A stretch of 64,000 bases of DNA from an uncultured Tenacibaculum sp. (GCF_947502995.1 NZ_CANNBW010000020.1:37271-101270), one strand, 5' to 3'; positions 54,201 to 63,415 are shown, counted from the first letter of the stretch. The notes: generated from the sequence alone by a model not told the origin. Made by a program: numbers and translations.

Positions 54201-54589
54201 ATGGAAATTCTCAAACTGCTGATTTATCTAGATGTTCTGAAGGTTGGTATTACAACGGAACTTGGTACGATCAAAATCCGAATACACTTTCATCGAGAAA
54301 CATTACGCCAGACAACACGAAATTTCTTTCAAATGAAATGCTGATTTATCCTAATGCATTAAATGAGAAATCTGTAGTAGAAGTAACGAATTCTGAGGAT
54401 AACACGCTCATTAAAATTGAGTTCATTAATGTGTATGGAACTTCTCAAACTATTGTTGACACTAAGATAAATTCAGGAATTCATAAATTTAAATTAAATG
54501 AAATCCAAGATAGATTAGCAAGCGGAATCTATTTTTGTAGAGTTACTCTAAATGGAAAATCTATGATTAAAAAAGTGATTAAAAAGTAA
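51230..54589 (+). CDS. T9SS-secreted alpha-amylase family protein (GH13), second copy
   Basis: The 1119-aa exported enzyme has a signal peptide (to about residue 18) and a GH13 barrel with DVVMNHVGYNT, nucleophile Asp in GFRVDTEKH (near 313), Glu in MVGENFG (near 357) and SSHDTSLF (near 419). After two chitobiase-like modules with a CBM26-like module between them come two more CBM26-like modules (about 843-1020) and the T9SS domain (about 1035-1119). The C-terminal third closely resembles the upstream amylase (INIYG/INVYG; ending SMIKKVIKK in both), while the barrels differ. It is 71 bases after it and probably in one operon. Confidence 0.92.
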   Translation: MRTLLISFFLLFSLFVVGQNENRDKPFSWDNSTVYFVIQDRFENGKTSNDQSYGRGKDGNGNDYGFDEVGNFYGGDFVGLTQKINEGYFDDLGVNAIWFSAPYEQIHGWVSGGQNGEFRHYAYHGYYGLDWTEMDANFGTEDEFRAFVDAAHNRGIRLVMDVVMNHVGYNTLHDMQEFNFGCANDSWKGWRPSNGQNWASIHDLFINYSNGCNNWGNWWSGDWMRAGLPGYPSPGGSELTQTLAGLPDILTESNSEVGLPPILLRKWSSSKLAQEQSELNDFFNRTGYRRTVRNHFVKWLTDWVREYGIDGFRVDTEKHVEGESWRILKEQAVIALQDWKNNNPTKKIDDLPFWMVGENFGYGFGRSQYHIDNGFDGLINFDFQGRAGNINDLENIYSSYANSINSASDWNALSYISSHDTSLFDRGNLINGGTSLLLAPGSVQIFYGDETGRPEGPRGGDPHQGTRSYMNWNNINTNVQNHWQRLGQFRRNHLAVGGGTHQRLSSSPYTFSRTLNDDRVVVVVGASGNTSVNVSSLFPNGTELRDFYTEAVAIVSNGSVTFNAHSNGIILIEETNPTNRPSLVVTPESSYDPDAITMTASATDKEDPNPTIYYTTDLNLSTDNLNNWTVYTGDVTFTETVDVQIVAQNANGELSSVVTRKYSIGEIDGFTLYAFSDCGEVPKVYYWLEEPNVLPNIAWPGVEMIPLGEGCEGWYKYELPGILSTNYIINQCGGQTEDLFLDSQMPVPCTTGNQAPSLSVSPVGGEYTIGETVEVSLTATDSSDPNPVIRYTVDDSTPTSSSPIYNGPISITTNTTVKAVAFDAEGLASNIISETYTFTEQSSGMTVYYKGNLTNPSIYFWNTNPASLTTSWPGENMTDIGNGWFSYTFDGVDCTNLIFSNNGANQTADLQRCGDGWYFNGTWYDEQPNSNDLKIYFKSDSFSDPEIYFWNTSPSNLTTSWPGETMQQEANGWYSYTFTDTNCANVIFSNNGNSQTADLSRCSEGWYYNGTWYDQNPNTLSSRNITPDNTKFLSNEMLIYPNALNEKSVVEVTNSEDNTLIKIEFINVYGTSQTIVDTKINSGIHKFKLNEIQDRLASGIYFCRVTLNGKSMIKKVIKK

Positions 54590-54609
54590 ACACTTGTATG
54601 CTTGTCAGA

Positions 54610-54645
54610 TGGAGCGGATAGTATATCTCTATTCCGCTCTAACTG
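54610..54645. terminator. Terminator after the amylase operon
   Basis: GAGCGGA pairs with TCCGCTC, with TAG/CTA continuing the stem around TATATCT. It lies between convergent genes. Confidence 0.7.
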
Positions 54646-54654
54646 ACTTTCATT

Positions 54655-55026
54655 TTATACGTGTTGATCTATTAAAATTGTGTTTCCATCAGGATCAAAA
54701 AACACAATACTTGCAGGACCAGTTGTAGTTTCATCTGTTTCTTTTTCTAATTTAACCTGATTCTCTTTTAAGTGTTTTTGAATCGTTCTTACATCATCAA
54801 ATTCTTCTAAATTATTTGCATTTTCATCCCAACCTGGATTAAATGTTAGAATATTGTTTTCGAACATTCCTTGAAATAAACCAATCAACGAATTTCCATT
54901 TTTCATGATTAGATAGTTTCGTTCCATTTCTCCAGCGAATATTGAAAAACCTAGTGTTTCATAAAACTCTTTTGATTTTTTTAAGCTTTTAACAGCCAAA
55001 CTTATTGAGAAAGCACCTAATTTCAT
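54655..55026 (-). CDS. VOC (glyoxalase/bleomycin-resistance) family protein
   Basis: The 123-aa protein has paired beta-alpha-beta-beta-beta modules: AVKSLKKSKEFYETLGFSIFAGE at the start and IVFFDPDGNTILIDQHV at the end, both hallmarks of VOC enzymes. Possible metal ligands include the terminal His and an acidic residue. Substrate unknown. It lies 11 bases after the DUF4349 gene, suggesting co-transcription. Confidence 0.88.
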   Translation of the reverse strand: MKLGAFSISLAVKSLKKSKEFYETLGFSIFAGEMERNYLIMKNGNSLIGLFQGMFENNILTFNPGWDENANNLEEFDDVRTIQKHLKENQVKLEKETDETTTGPASIVFFDPDGNTILIDQHV

Positions 55027-55037
55027 TGTAAGAAAAT

Positions 55038-55916
55038 TTAGTTAATATCCTCTAATTTAGTCTTTTTTCTTTTTCTGTATAACAAAAATCCCACAACACC
55101 TATTAAAATCACTGGCCAAATGTGTACTAGAGTTAGCACTAAATTCTCAAAAAAAGCCCAACCAAAGGAAATCGCTCGCTTAAATTTACTACCAAAAGTT
55201 TCTGTTTTTACTTTTGAAGCTTTATAAGGAATTTCTTCATATAATTTTACATGAATTGTACTTAACATCACTCTATTTGACAAGTATTTCAATCGACCTT
55301 GTGCTGCTTCTATTTCTTCCTGAATAGCCCCTAACTTCTCTTCTGCATAGATAACATCTTCTACAGTTTTAGCTTTCTTCTTTAATATGGTTTCGTATCG
55401 TTCTTTAACTTGAAGTTTTGTTGCTAGTCTTGTTTCTATATCTAAAAATTCTTCAGTAACATCTTGGGTACTCACATTTTCATGATCTAAAACTTCAGCA
55501 TAAGTACTAATTGAATCTAATAATACATCAAAATATGCTTTCGGTACTTTAATTGTAAAATTATTTCGCTTTTGATAAGAAGTGTTTTCATATCGCAAAT
55601 TTGCTATGTAAGCATTGTACTTTTCTAGTAAAGTTTTTATTTGTGCAGTTGCTTTTTTTACATTTTTAACTTTAAGTTTTAACTCACCAGTTTTAATAAT
55701 TTTTAATTTCTGCTTTTCAATAGTTTCAATAGTTGACTTATCTTTTACTTCTTCTGAAACAGCAAATGTTTTCAAATCATTTTCACTTGCATAGCTTTCT
55801 GAAACAGAAATATTTTCATTGTAAGATGGAGATTTGTCGCTACACGCAAAAACTTGTGATAACACAAGAAATAAACAACACCTTTTTAATTGAGTTTTGA
55901 TTGAATAAACTTTCAT
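55038..55916 (-). CDS. DUF4349 domain-containing lipoprotein
   Basis: The 292-aa protein has a lipoprotein-like signal (VFACSDK, Cys near residue 25), a DUF4349 domain with two alpha-beta lobes, a long coiled coil (about 150-220, RYETILKKKAKTVEDVIYAEEKLGAIQEEIEAAQGRLKYLSNRV) and one C-terminal membrane helix followed by a basic tail. The start is ATG at 55914-55916 (MKVYSIK); the earlier start at 55967 adds an unrelated basic stretch. Function of the family unknown. A repeat-rich 116-base gap separates it from the divergent unknown gene. Confidence 0.88.
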   Translation of the reverse strand: MKVYSIKTQLKRCCLFLVLSQVFACSDKSPSYNENISVSESYASENDLKTFAVSEEVKDKSTIETIEKQKLKIIKTGELKLKVKNVKKATAQIKTLLEKYNAYIANLRYENTSYQKRNNFTIKVPKAYFDVLLDSISTYAEVLDHENVSTQDVTEEFLDIETRLATKLQVKERYETILKKKAKTVEDVIYAEEKLGAIQEEIEAAQGRLKYLSNRVMLSTIHVKLYEEIPYKASKVKTETFGSKFKRAISFGWAFFENLVLTLVHIWPVILIGVVGFLLYRKRKKTKLEDIN

Positions 55917-55938
55917 AACTTTATATTTAATAATTCGT

Positions 55939-56011
55939 TTTACAAACCTATTTTTGTTGCTATACATAGCCTTGTAAAATACTTGTAAAAGCTTTGTAAA
56001 CTATTTTACAA
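55939..56011. promoter_or_regulatory. TTGTAAA repeats with 11-bp phasing
   Basis: TTGTAAA occurs at 55972-55978, 55983-55989 and 55994-56000, exactly 11 bases apart. Its inverse TTTACAA occurs at 55939-55945 and 56005-56011. They lie between the DUF4349 gene and a divergent operon, so a shared operator is plausible. The binding protein is unknown. Confidence 0.5.
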
Positions 56012-56032
56012 AACAAAAAAGCTATTAGAACT

Positions 56033-56926
56033 TTGGAGAAAACCGAATCTTATCACTTTGATTTACTTAAAAAAGAGCTTGTTGTTACTTTTTTAAAAAC
56101 GCATAGCGCTCCAAAAAACATTGAAGATTGGAAAGGAGAAAATATTGTTCTTTTTCAGGAAGATTTATTCGCTAAAGTAAAAGGAAAAGTAAGTGAAAAA
56201 TGGTTTTACACCTATTGCAAGAATACTTCTGATAAGTTACCAAGAATTGATATTTTAAATTTATTAAGTAAGTATATTGGTTACGAAAACTGGAATGATT
56301 TCGTCACTAAAAACGAAAAAGAAAGAAGTAACATTATTCCTAAAAAACCTGTACTCCTCGGAATTTTAATTCTTTTAATTAGTATTATCGGATGGACTTT
56401 AGTAAAACCTAAAACTAATGAATTTGTATTCTGTTTTGTAAACCAAATTACAGATATTCCAATTACCAAATCACATTTAAATATTACCGTACTATCGAAA
56501 AAAGAATCTCCTTTGTATTTTAAAACAGACAGTTCAGGTTGTTTTCGATACAAAACTACGGCTAAACAAATCACTTTTGTTGTGAGTTCTCCTTACCATA
56601 AAACAGACACTATTACGCGTCGTATTGTATCTAATAGTAATAATAAAGTAAAAATTGCTTCTGATGATTATTCTTTAATGTTAGATTATTATGCAAATAA
56701 CAATGTGAAAGACTGGAAGGTTCGTCAACAACACTTAAATAATTTAATTGCACAAAATGCTAAAATCTATCGTTTTTACGGAAATGACTTAGGCGTAGAA
56801 GTATATTCAAAATTAAACTTTATTCAGCTGATTTCTACTCCAACGAATACTTTAAAGAAAATTAAAATTCTTGATAAAATTATTGAGCATGGAAAAATTG
56901 TTAAACTTAAATTTATTGTACAATGA
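56033..56926 (+). CDS. Unknown membrane protein with cytoplasmic N-domain
   Basis: The 297-aa protein has a cytoplasmic N-terminal domain of about 100 residues (FLKTHSAPKNIEDWKGENIVLFQEDLFAKVKGKVSEKWFYTYCKN; YIGYENWNDFV), one membrane helix (about 107-124) and a periplasmic carboxypeptidase-regulatory-like beta domain. It starts with TTG at 56033; no ATG would keep the N-domain. The layout resembles a one-component sensor, but I do not recognise the family. Its stop overlaps the next gene in ATGA. Confidence 0.6.
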   Translation: MEKTESYHFDLLKKELVVTFLKTHSAPKNIEDWKGENIVLFQEDLFAKVKGKVSEKWFYTYCKNTSDKLPRIDILNLLSKYIGYENWNDFVTKNEKERSNIIPKKPVLLGILILLISIIGWTLVKPKTNEFVFCFVNQITDIPITKSHLNITVLSKKESPLYFKTDSSGCFRYKTTAKQITFVVSSPYHKTDTITRRIVSNSNNKVKIASDDYSLMLDYYANNNVKDWKVRQQHLNNLIAQNAKIYRFYGNDLGVEVYSKLNFIQLISTPTNTLKKIKILDKIIEHGKIVKLKFIVQ

Positions 56927-57390
56927 AACAGTTAATCTACATAATTTTAGTTTTACTATTTGTGTCTTGTGCGAATAAAGAGATGAATAAAACCTATGAT
57001 TTCACTACTGAAAGTTATACCGAAACTTCTGCTTTAAAAATCACAAAACATGAACTCTTAACAGAGAAATTCAATCAGTATTTTGATTTACTGAAACTGA
57101 AAGCCACTCATCCTGATTTTGAAGAAAATATAATCACTCAACTACAAGAATTATCTCAGAATGAAATATTTGAAATCAATTCAGTTAAAGAGGCTAAAAT
57201 TGAAAACATTCAAGTAACTGATCAAATTATTATTGTATCTGATTCTATTGAAAAAATTAAAATTAATTATGATTTGGTTACACCTAAATTAACCGTAAAG
57301 GATTCAATTTACGCCTACAAAACCTCTTCTGAAATAACTATAGATGGTGTTACTTTTCCTAGCTTAAAAATTAAATTTTCTAAAGAATAA
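56923..57390 (+). CDS. Unknown lipoprotein, 155 aa
   Basis: This is a small protein with a lipoprotein signal (lipobox FVSC, Cys16) and an acidic, Lys/Glu/Ile-rich mature part without recognisable domain. It is translationally coupled to the preceding membrane protein by a four-base overlap, so the two likely act together. The convergent neighbour ends two bases further on with no hairpin visible between. Confidence 0.6.
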   Translation: MKQLIYIILVLLFVSCANKEMNKTYDFTTESYTETSALKITKHELLTEKFNQYFDLLKLKATHPDFEENIITQLQELSQNEIFEINSVKEAKIENIQVTDQIIIVSDSIEKIKINYDLVTPKLTVKDSIYAYKTSSEITIDGVTFPSLKIKFSKE

Positions 57391-57392
57391 CT

Positions 57393-58040
57393 TTATTTCT
57401 TCACGTTTTTTATCACTGCTCTCATTAAAAAATAATATGCTGTATTGTATAAGACAACACTTAAAATGATAAAAAACAATGACGTTCCTGTAATTTTTTT
57501 AGAACCTGATAAAGCATCAGAAATAATAAAAATTATTATAGCTAATAACATTTCTCTATTCCCAAAACCTCCTCCTTTTGTTGTGAATACTGAAAAAGCT
57601 GCTGATAATAACAACAACAAACCTAAAGTTGTAATTATAGATAAATAATAAAACAGACTATCTACATATAATGCGTACAATACAATTCCGAAAAAAGTAG
57701 AAGTAATTCCCAATACCTTAAAAAAGGTGATATAATCAATTTTTGTGTTTAAATCGAAAATTAGCTTCAACCAGGTAAAGCGTAAAGCAATTAAACTTAA
57801 CATTCCTAACAAGGTGTAATCATCTAAAGAAAACAAAACACCTGTTAAAACAATAAAAAATGACAATATCCAAAAACTTAATTTGACCTGTTTTTTAGAA
57901 AAATATCCATATAATACAACTGCAATTAAGCTTAAAAATCTTGGTAGCCATAACAAATCTTTAAAGCCGAATAAAATAGTGGAAACATCAATGATGCTAA
58001 ACGAAATAAACAAAGCAAAAAATAAATGCTTAGGGTGCAT
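57393..58040 (-). CDS. Unknown integral membrane protein, 215 aa
   Basis: This hydrophobic protein has seven or so predicted helices and little else: FALFISFSIIDVSTILFGF, a YFSKKQVKLSFWIL linker and a final ILSVVLYNTAYYFLMRAVIK. Short basic loops separate the helices. No family recognised with confidence; it resembles the small YhhN-like or lysoplasmalogenase-like membrane proteins in size only. Confidence 0.55.
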   Translation of the reverse strand: MHPKHLFFALFISFSIIDVSTILFGFKDLLWLPRFLSLIAVVLYGYFSKKQVKLSFWILSFFIVLTGVLFSLDDYTLLGMLSLIALRFTWLKLIFDLNTKIDYITFFKVLGITSTFFGIVLYALYVDSLFYYLSIITTLGLLLLLSAAFSVFTTKGGGFGNREMLLAIIIFIISDALSGSKKITGTSLFFIILSVVLYNTAYYFLMRAVIKNVKK

Positions 58041-58100
58041 TATGAGGGAATTTATAAAAATGAAACGATAAATATATAAAATCCTTACATAAGCACGTAA

Positions 58101-59309
58101 TCAATTATCTCTTTTTAGCTTAAAAAGCTTTTTATAAGTTAAACACCTCCACAACCATTCTAATGGACCAAATTTAAAATAGTACAACCATATTTTACTG
58201 GTAACAATCTGAAAAACAAAAACTAGTAGTGCTATTAAAAAAGTTTGTGAGGGGCTAAAAGTTTCATACAGTGATAAACCTACAGAAGAAAATAATATCA
58301 AACCAATAAAACTATGCATTAAATAATTCGTTAATGCCATTTTACCTACATATTTTAAAGGTGATAAAACATTTTTAAATTTTGTTTTATACCATAACCA
58401 ACCTATTATCCATAAATAAAACAATCCCATAATTACATCTGAGACGACCATCAACTTTATAAAAAGTTGCCTTACAACATCAATTTTATAGACATCTAAT
58501 TTTACCAATACATAAAGAAATAATATTCGATATACATTAGAAATAACTGTTATAATTAGTACCGGCTTTTTAATGTTAATTATAAAACTTTCTAGAGATT
58601 CATATATCTTATTTTTTCCTAGATACAATCCTAATAAAAACATTGATAAAGCTATTGGAGCAAGAAACCCAATTAACATAGGAAAATTCGCTCCATATTC
58701 TAAAAACCGTAATTGCATACCTTCAAAATAAGATCCGTTTCTTATTATATTTCTTACAGATTCTCCTGAATGGTTTATTAAAAATTGGCTAGAATCATAA
58801 CCTATAACATTAAATAATTGCTCAAACACAAAATCGTAAAAAGGAAAGAGTAAAAACAACAATGATAATCCTAAAATCAATCGGTTAGATTTTTTAATAA
58901 AAAACACCGTTAACAAACCCAGAAAAGCATACATATTTAATACATCTCCAGACCACAGTAAACTGATATGTAAAAGTCCAAACAAGAATAAGAAGAACAT
59001 TCTCCTCATAAAAAAAGCAGTGCTTATTTTTCCTTTTTCAGCTAGTTTAATAGCTTGCATAGAAATCCCTAGACCAAATAACAAAGAGAAAATTGGAAAA
59101 AACTTAGTATAAAAAAATAACTGCAAAATTTTCTGAGTAATAACATCAACATTAGATGTCCATTGAATAGCGAATTCATCTTGATTTAAAAATGTAGAAT
59201 TCATGATCACGATATTCACGACAAAAATTCCGAGAATAGCAAACCCTCTGTAAACATCTAATAATTCTATTCTTTTTGTTGTAGCAATTTTTGAATCTTG
59301 TAGTTTCAT
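58101..59309 (-). CDS. DUF418 family membrane protein
   Basis: The 402-aa protein has about ten membrane helices. It begins with the family hallmark RIELLDVYRGFAILGIFVVNI and ends with the DUF418 C-terminal block (TNYLMHSFIGLILFSSVGL ... WLYYFKFGPLEWLWRCLTYKK). Such proteins may be acyltransferase-3-like membrane enzymes or transporters; the role is unproven. It lies 60 bases from the preceding membrane gene and is separated from sucB by a terminator. Confidence 0.88.
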   Translation of the reverse strand: MKLQDSKIATTKRIELLDVYRGFAILGIFVVNIVIMNSTFLNQDEFAIQWTSNVDVITQKILQLFFYTKFFPIFSLLFGLGISMQAIKLAEKGKISTAFFMRRMFFLFLFGLLHISLLWSGDVLNMYAFLGLLTVFFIKKSNRLILGLSLLFLLFPFYDFVFEQLFNVIGYDSSQFLINHSGESVRNIIRNGSYFEGMQLRFLEYGANFPMLIGFLAPIALSMFLLGLYLGKNKIYESLESFIINIKKPVLIITVISNVYRILFLYVLVKLDVYKIDVVRQLFIKLMVVSDVIMGLFYLWIIGWLWYKTKFKNVLSPLKYVGKMALTNYLMHSFIGLILFSSVGLSLYETFSPSQTFLIALLVFVFQIVTSKIWLYYFKFGPLEWLWRCLTYKKLFKLKRDN

Positions 59310-59330
59310 TTTCTTGGTTAATCATGTGGC

Positions 59331-59366
59331 AAAAAAAATCCTACACTGTTTAGGCATAGGATTTTT
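59331..59366 (-). terminator. Terminator of the sucAB operon
   Basis: AAAATCCTA pairs with TAGGATTTT around a 13-base loop; the minus strand runs on into T8. Confidence 0.85.
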
Positions 59367-59391
59367 GATTTTATATTCGCTATAAAGAAAA

Positions 59392-60600
59392 TTACATTTC
59401 TAAAGCTTTCTTAATATCTCCGTTCATTAGTAATTCTACAGGATTTTCTAAAGCCTCTTTAACAGCAACTAAGAAACCTACAGATTCTTTACCATCAATA
59501 ATTCTGTGATCGTAAGATAAAGCTACATACATAATCGGACGAATAACAACTTCTCCGTTTTCTGCAACTGGTCTGTTCACAATATTATGCATTCCTAAGA
59601 TTGCACTTTGTGGAGGATTAATAATTGGTGTAGATAACATAGATCCAAATACACCGCCATTTGTAATTGTAAATGTACCACCTGTCATTTCATCAACAGT
59701 AATTTGACCTTCACGAGCTCTGATAGCTAAACGCTTTACTTCACTTTCAACACCTCTAAACGTTAAATTTTCAACATTTCTAATTACAGGTACCATTAAA
59801 CCTTTTGGTCCAGAAACCGCAATTGAAATATCTTGAAAATCGAAAGAAACCATTTCTTTACCGTCGATCATAGAGTTTACTGCTGGATACATTTGTAATG
59901 CTCTTACACAAGCTAATGTGAAGAAACTCATGAATCCTAAACCAACTCCATGCTTCGCTTTAAAAGCTTCTTTATATTCGTTACGTAAATCGAAAATTGG
60001 CTTCATATTAACTTCGTTAAACGTAGTTAACATAGCTGTTTCATTCTTTACAGAAACTAAACGCTCTGCAACTTTTCTACGTAACATCGATAATTTCTTA
60101 CGCTCAGAACCACGAGCTCCCATTCCTGGAGTTCCCATAGATGGAACAGCTTTTACCGCATCTTCTTTAGTAATTCTTCCGTCTTTTCCAGTTCCTTTAA
60201 CAGTAGCGGCGCTAATTCCTTTTTCAGCTAAAATTTTCTTAGCTGCTGGCGATGCAGTTCCTGTTGCATATGTATCTTTTGCTGATTCAGCTTTAGGAGC
60301 TTCTTTTTTCTCTTCTGCTTTTGGTGCATCTTCCTTCTTCTCTGCTCCACCTTCTGGTTTAGCAGCACTCATATCGATATGACAAACTACAGCACCAACT
60401 GCTACAGCATCTCCTTCTTCTGCTTTTAAAGTGATAATTCCGCTTTCTTCCGCTGGTAATTCTAACGTAGCTTTGTCAGAATCAACTTCGGCAATTGGTT
60501 GATCTTTTTCTACATAGTCTCCATCTTCAACTAACCAAGTTGCTATTTCTACTTCTGTAATTGATTCCCCCGGAGAAGGAACTTTCATTTCTAAAACCAT
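59392..60600 (-). CDS. sucB: 2-oxoglutarate dehydrogenase E2 (dihydrolipoyl succinyltransferase)
   Basis: The 402-aa E2 core of the oxoglutarate dehydrogenase complex has a lipoyl domain with Lys43 in DSDKATLEL, a Lys/Glu/Ala-rich linker (about 78-108), a peripheral-subunit-binding domain (about 115-150, [13 protein letters not shown]) and a catalytic domain with SYDHRIIDG near the C-terminus. The E1 gene sucA lies 40 bases upstream on the same strand; E3 is not in the window. The gene is also called odhB. Confidence 0.96.
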   Translation of the reverse strand: MVLEMKVPSPGESITEVEIATWLVEDGDYVEKDQPIAEVDSDKATLELPAEESGIITLKAEEGDAVAVGAVVCHIDMSAAKPEGGAEKKEDAPKAEEKKEAPKAESAKDTYATGTASPAAKKILAEKGISAATVKGTGKDGRITKEDAVKAVPSMGTPGMGARGSERKKLSMLRRKVAERLVSVKNETAMLTTFNEVNMKPIFDLRNEYKEAFKAKHGVGLGFMSFFTLACVRALQMYPAVNSMIDGKEMVSFDFQDISIAVSGPKGLMVPVIRNVENLTFRGVESEVKRLAIRAREGQITVDEMTGGTFTITNGGVFGSMLSTPIINPPQSAILGMHNIVNRPVAENGEVVIRPIMYVALSYDHRIIDGKESVGFLVAVKEALENPVELLMNGDIKKALEM

Positions 60601-60640
60601 CAGTATTAATTTTTATATCTGAAATTTATTTTATTCTTTT

Positions 60641-63367
60641 TTATTTATCAAAAACTTTAGCAATAATTGCTTTATGACGCTCTTCTGAACGTTTTTTAGA
60701 ACCTGCAGCTGGAGCAGCTCTGTATGCATCTGAAACGCATTCTAATCTTGCGTGCTCAAAACGCTCTAACATGTGCGACCAAGCTCCCATATTTTTAGGT
60801 TCTTCCTGTGCCCAAACATAACTTTCAACGTTTGGATACTTATCCATAACTTCTTTGATTTTGTCGTTATGTAATGGGAATAATTGCTCAATACGAACTA
60901 AAGCAACATCTTCTCTACCTAATTCATTACGTTCAGCTAATAAGTCGTAATAGAATTTACCCGTACAGAATACCATTTTCTTCACTTTAGCTGTATCGAT
61001 TGTATCATCGATTACTTCTTGGAAAGTTCCTTCTGCTAATTCTTCAATTGTACTTACTGCCGCCGGTAAACGTAATAAACTCTTAGGAGTAAATACCACT
61101 AAAGGTTTTCTGAACTCACGTTTCATCTGACGACGTAAAATGTGGTACATGTTTGCTGGTGTAGAACAATTTGCGATTGTCCAGTTATCTGTTGAACAAG
61201 ACTGTAAGAAACGTTCTATTCTTGCTGATGAATGTTCAGGTCCTTGACCTTCATATCCATGAGGTAATAACATTACCAATCCGTTCTGTAACTTCCACTT
61301 ATCTTCTGCTGAAGAAATATATTGATCGAAAACGATTTGTGCTCCATTAGCAAAATCACCAAACTGTGCTTCCCAAATTGTTAAAGTATTTGGTGCAGCC
61401 ATTGCATAACCGTAATCGAAACCTAAAACTCCGTATTCAGATAAATGAGAGTTGAAAATTGTTAACTCTCCTTTATTTTTAGGATTTGTGTTTAATAAGT
61501 TTACACGCTCTAAAGTATTTTCATCACGCATGATCGCATGACGGTGAGAGAATGTTCCTCTTTCTACATCTTCTCCAGAAATACGAACATTATAACCTTC
61601 TTCTAATAAAGTTCCGTAAGCTAAATTTTCGGCAGTACCCCAATCTAACTCATTCTTTTCAAACACCATATCTGCACGTCCTTTTAAAATACGTTCAGCT
61701 TTACGAACAAACTTATGTCCGTCTGGTGTAGATGAAATTACTTTTGCAATATCTTTTAATGCTTCAACAGAATACGTTGTATCTGTTGGTTGTAACATAT
61801 CTTCTAATTGCTTACGTACGAATCCGTCCCAAACGTCTGGCATGAAATCTTGAATCTTTGAAGTTGTTTTCTTCTTCGACTCTGTAAACTCAGCCTCTAA
61901 ATGCTCTTTGAATTCGTCTGTAATTTGTTTTACATAATCTTTAGTTATTGATCCATCTTCTAATAACTTTGCTACGTAAATTTCTTTTGCATTTTTATGC
62001 TTCTTGATTAATTGATATAATTTAGGCTGTGTGAAACTTGGCTCATCACCTTCGTTATGACCATATTTACGGTATCCTAATAAATCAATAAATACATCTT
62101 TTTTGAATTTCGCTCTGTATTCCACAGCAATTTGCATTGCATGACAAACAGCCTCTGCGTCATCTGCATTAACATGTAATACAGGAGACAATGTTACTTT
62201 TGCAACATCTGTACAGTATGTACTAGAACGAGCATCTAAATAATTCGTTGTAAAACCAACTTGGTTATTAACTACAACGTGAATTGTTCCACCCGTTTTA
62301 TATCCGTTTAATTGTGCCATTTGCACAACTTCATACACGATACCTTGACCTGCGATTGCAGCATCACCATGTACTAAAATTGGAAGAATTTTGGAATCAT
62401 CTCCATCATAATCTAAATCAACTTTAGCTCTAACAATTCCTTCAGCAACCGCATCTACAGTTTCTAAGTGAGAAGGGTTAGGAACTAAGTTCATTTTCAT
62501 CTCTTGACCACCTCTATATGATTTACTTAACGTAAGACCTAAGTGATATTTTACATCTCCATCGATAGTTTCATCTTCGAAATCTTTTCCTTCAAACTCG
62601 CTAAATAAATCACGAACAGGTTTTTTAAAGATATTCACTAATGTATTTAAACGACCACGGTGAGCCATACCTAAAACACACTCTTGAACTCCATATTTTT
62701 CAGCAGCATCACGAAGCGCCACACTAATACCTGGAATTAAAGTTTCTCCACCTTCAACAGAGAAACGTTTTTGACCTACATATTTTGTTTGTAAAAAACT
62801 CTCGAAAGTAGAGGCTTGATTTAATTTAGATAAGATATATTTCTTTTCCTCTAAATTATAACTTGGGTGATTATCGTTTTTATTCAAACGATCTTGCCAC
62901 CATTTAATCTCTTCTGGATTTCTAAGATACATATACTCTACACCAATACTATCGCAGTAGATGTTTTGTAAATGCTTAACGATTACAGATAACGTTTGCG
63001 GGCCAATACCTAAAATTTGTCCGGCATTAAATACCGTTGTTAAATCTTGATCCGTTAATCCGAAATTTGCTAAATCTAAAGTAGGCGTATACTTTCTACG
63101 CTCTCTTACAGGATTCGTTTTAGTGAACAGGTGTCCTCTGGTACGATATCCATTTATTAAATCGATTACTAGAAACTCTTTACGAACTTCTTCAGGAATC
63201 TCTATCTCTTCTTCATCAGTTAACGAGTAATTCTCGTTTGCTAAATCATATCCTTGGAAAAAACTTCTCCAACTTGGTTCAACAGCATCTGGGTTTTTCT
63301 GATATTGTTCATACAACTCTGAAATAAAACCGATGTGTGCTGCATTTAAGAACGAAAACTTGTCCAT
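60641..63367 (-). CDS. sucA: 2-oxoglutarate dehydrogenase E1
   Basis: This is the 908-aa thiamine-diphosphate-dependent decarboxylase subunit of the TCA cycle enzyme. It has the N-terminal SFLNAAHIGFISELYEQYQ, an early VEPSWRSFF, CVLGMAHRGRLNTLVN, HGDAAIAGQGIVYE (ThDP region), RKYGHNEGDEPSFTQP and VMLLPHGYEGQGPEHSSARIERFLQ. The start is the ATG at 63365-63367 (MDKFSFLNA); the upstream start at 63418 adds 17 residues not in the family. It is co-transcribed with sucB. Confidence 0.96.
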   Translation of the reverse strand: MDKFSFLNAAHIGFISELYEQYQKNPDAVEPSWRSFFQGYDLANENYSLTDEEEIEIPEEVRKEFLVIDLINGYRTRGHLFTKTNPVRERRKYTPTLDLANFGLTDQDLTTVFNAGQILGIGPQTLSVIVKHLQNIYCDSIGVEYMYLRNPEEIKWWQDRLNKNDNHPSYNLEEKKYILSKLNQASTFESFLQTKYVGQKRFSVEGGETLIPGISVALRDAAEKYGVQECVLGMAHRGRLNTLVNIFKKPVRDLFSEFEGKDFEDETIDGDVKYHLGLTLSKSYRGGQEMKMNLVPNPSHLETVDAVAEGIVRAKVDLDYDGDDSKILPILVHGDAAIAGQGIVYEVVQMAQLNGYKTGGTIHVVVNNQVGFTTNYLDARSSTYCTDVAKVTLSPVLHVNADDAEAVCHAMQIAVEYRAKFKKDVFIDLLGYRKYGHNEGDEPSFTQPKLYQLIKKHKNAKEIYVAKLLEDGSITKDYVKQITDEFKEHLEAEFTESKKKTTSKIQDFMPDVWDGFVRKQLEDMLQPTDTTYSVEALKDIAKVISSTPDGHKFVRKAERILKGRADMVFEKNELDWGTAENLAYGTLLEEGYNVRISGEDVERGTFSHRHAIMRDENTLERVNLLNTNPKNKGELTIFNSHLSEYGVLGFDYGYAMAAPNTLTIWEAQFGDFANGAQIVFDQYISSAEDKWKLQNGLVMLLPHGYEGQGPEHSSARIERFLQSCSTDNWTIANCSTPANMYHILRRQMKREFRKPLVVFTPKSLLRLPAAVSTIEELAEGTFQEVIDDTIDTAKVKKMVFCTGKFYYDLLAERNELGREDVALVRIEQLFPLHNDKIKEVMDKYPNVESYVWAQEEPKNMGAWSHMLERFEHARLECVSDAYRAAPAAGSKKRSEERHKAIIAKVFDK

Positions 63368-63407
63368 ATAAAACAATTGTACTTTTCTGTAATAAGAATA
63401 ACTAATA

Positions 63408-63415
63408 CAAAAGTA
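63408..63415 (-). promoter_or_regulatory. Candidate -7 box of sucAB
   Basis: TACTTTTG on the minus strand fits TAnnTTTG, 41 bases before the sucA ATG. No convincing -33 box. Confidence 0.4.

Noticed and set aside
59918..60382. Long plus-strand frame inside sucB
   Set aside because: It is antisense to the catalytic and linker parts of a clear E2 gene; the Ala/Ser-rich product follows from that gene's Lys/Glu/Ala codons.
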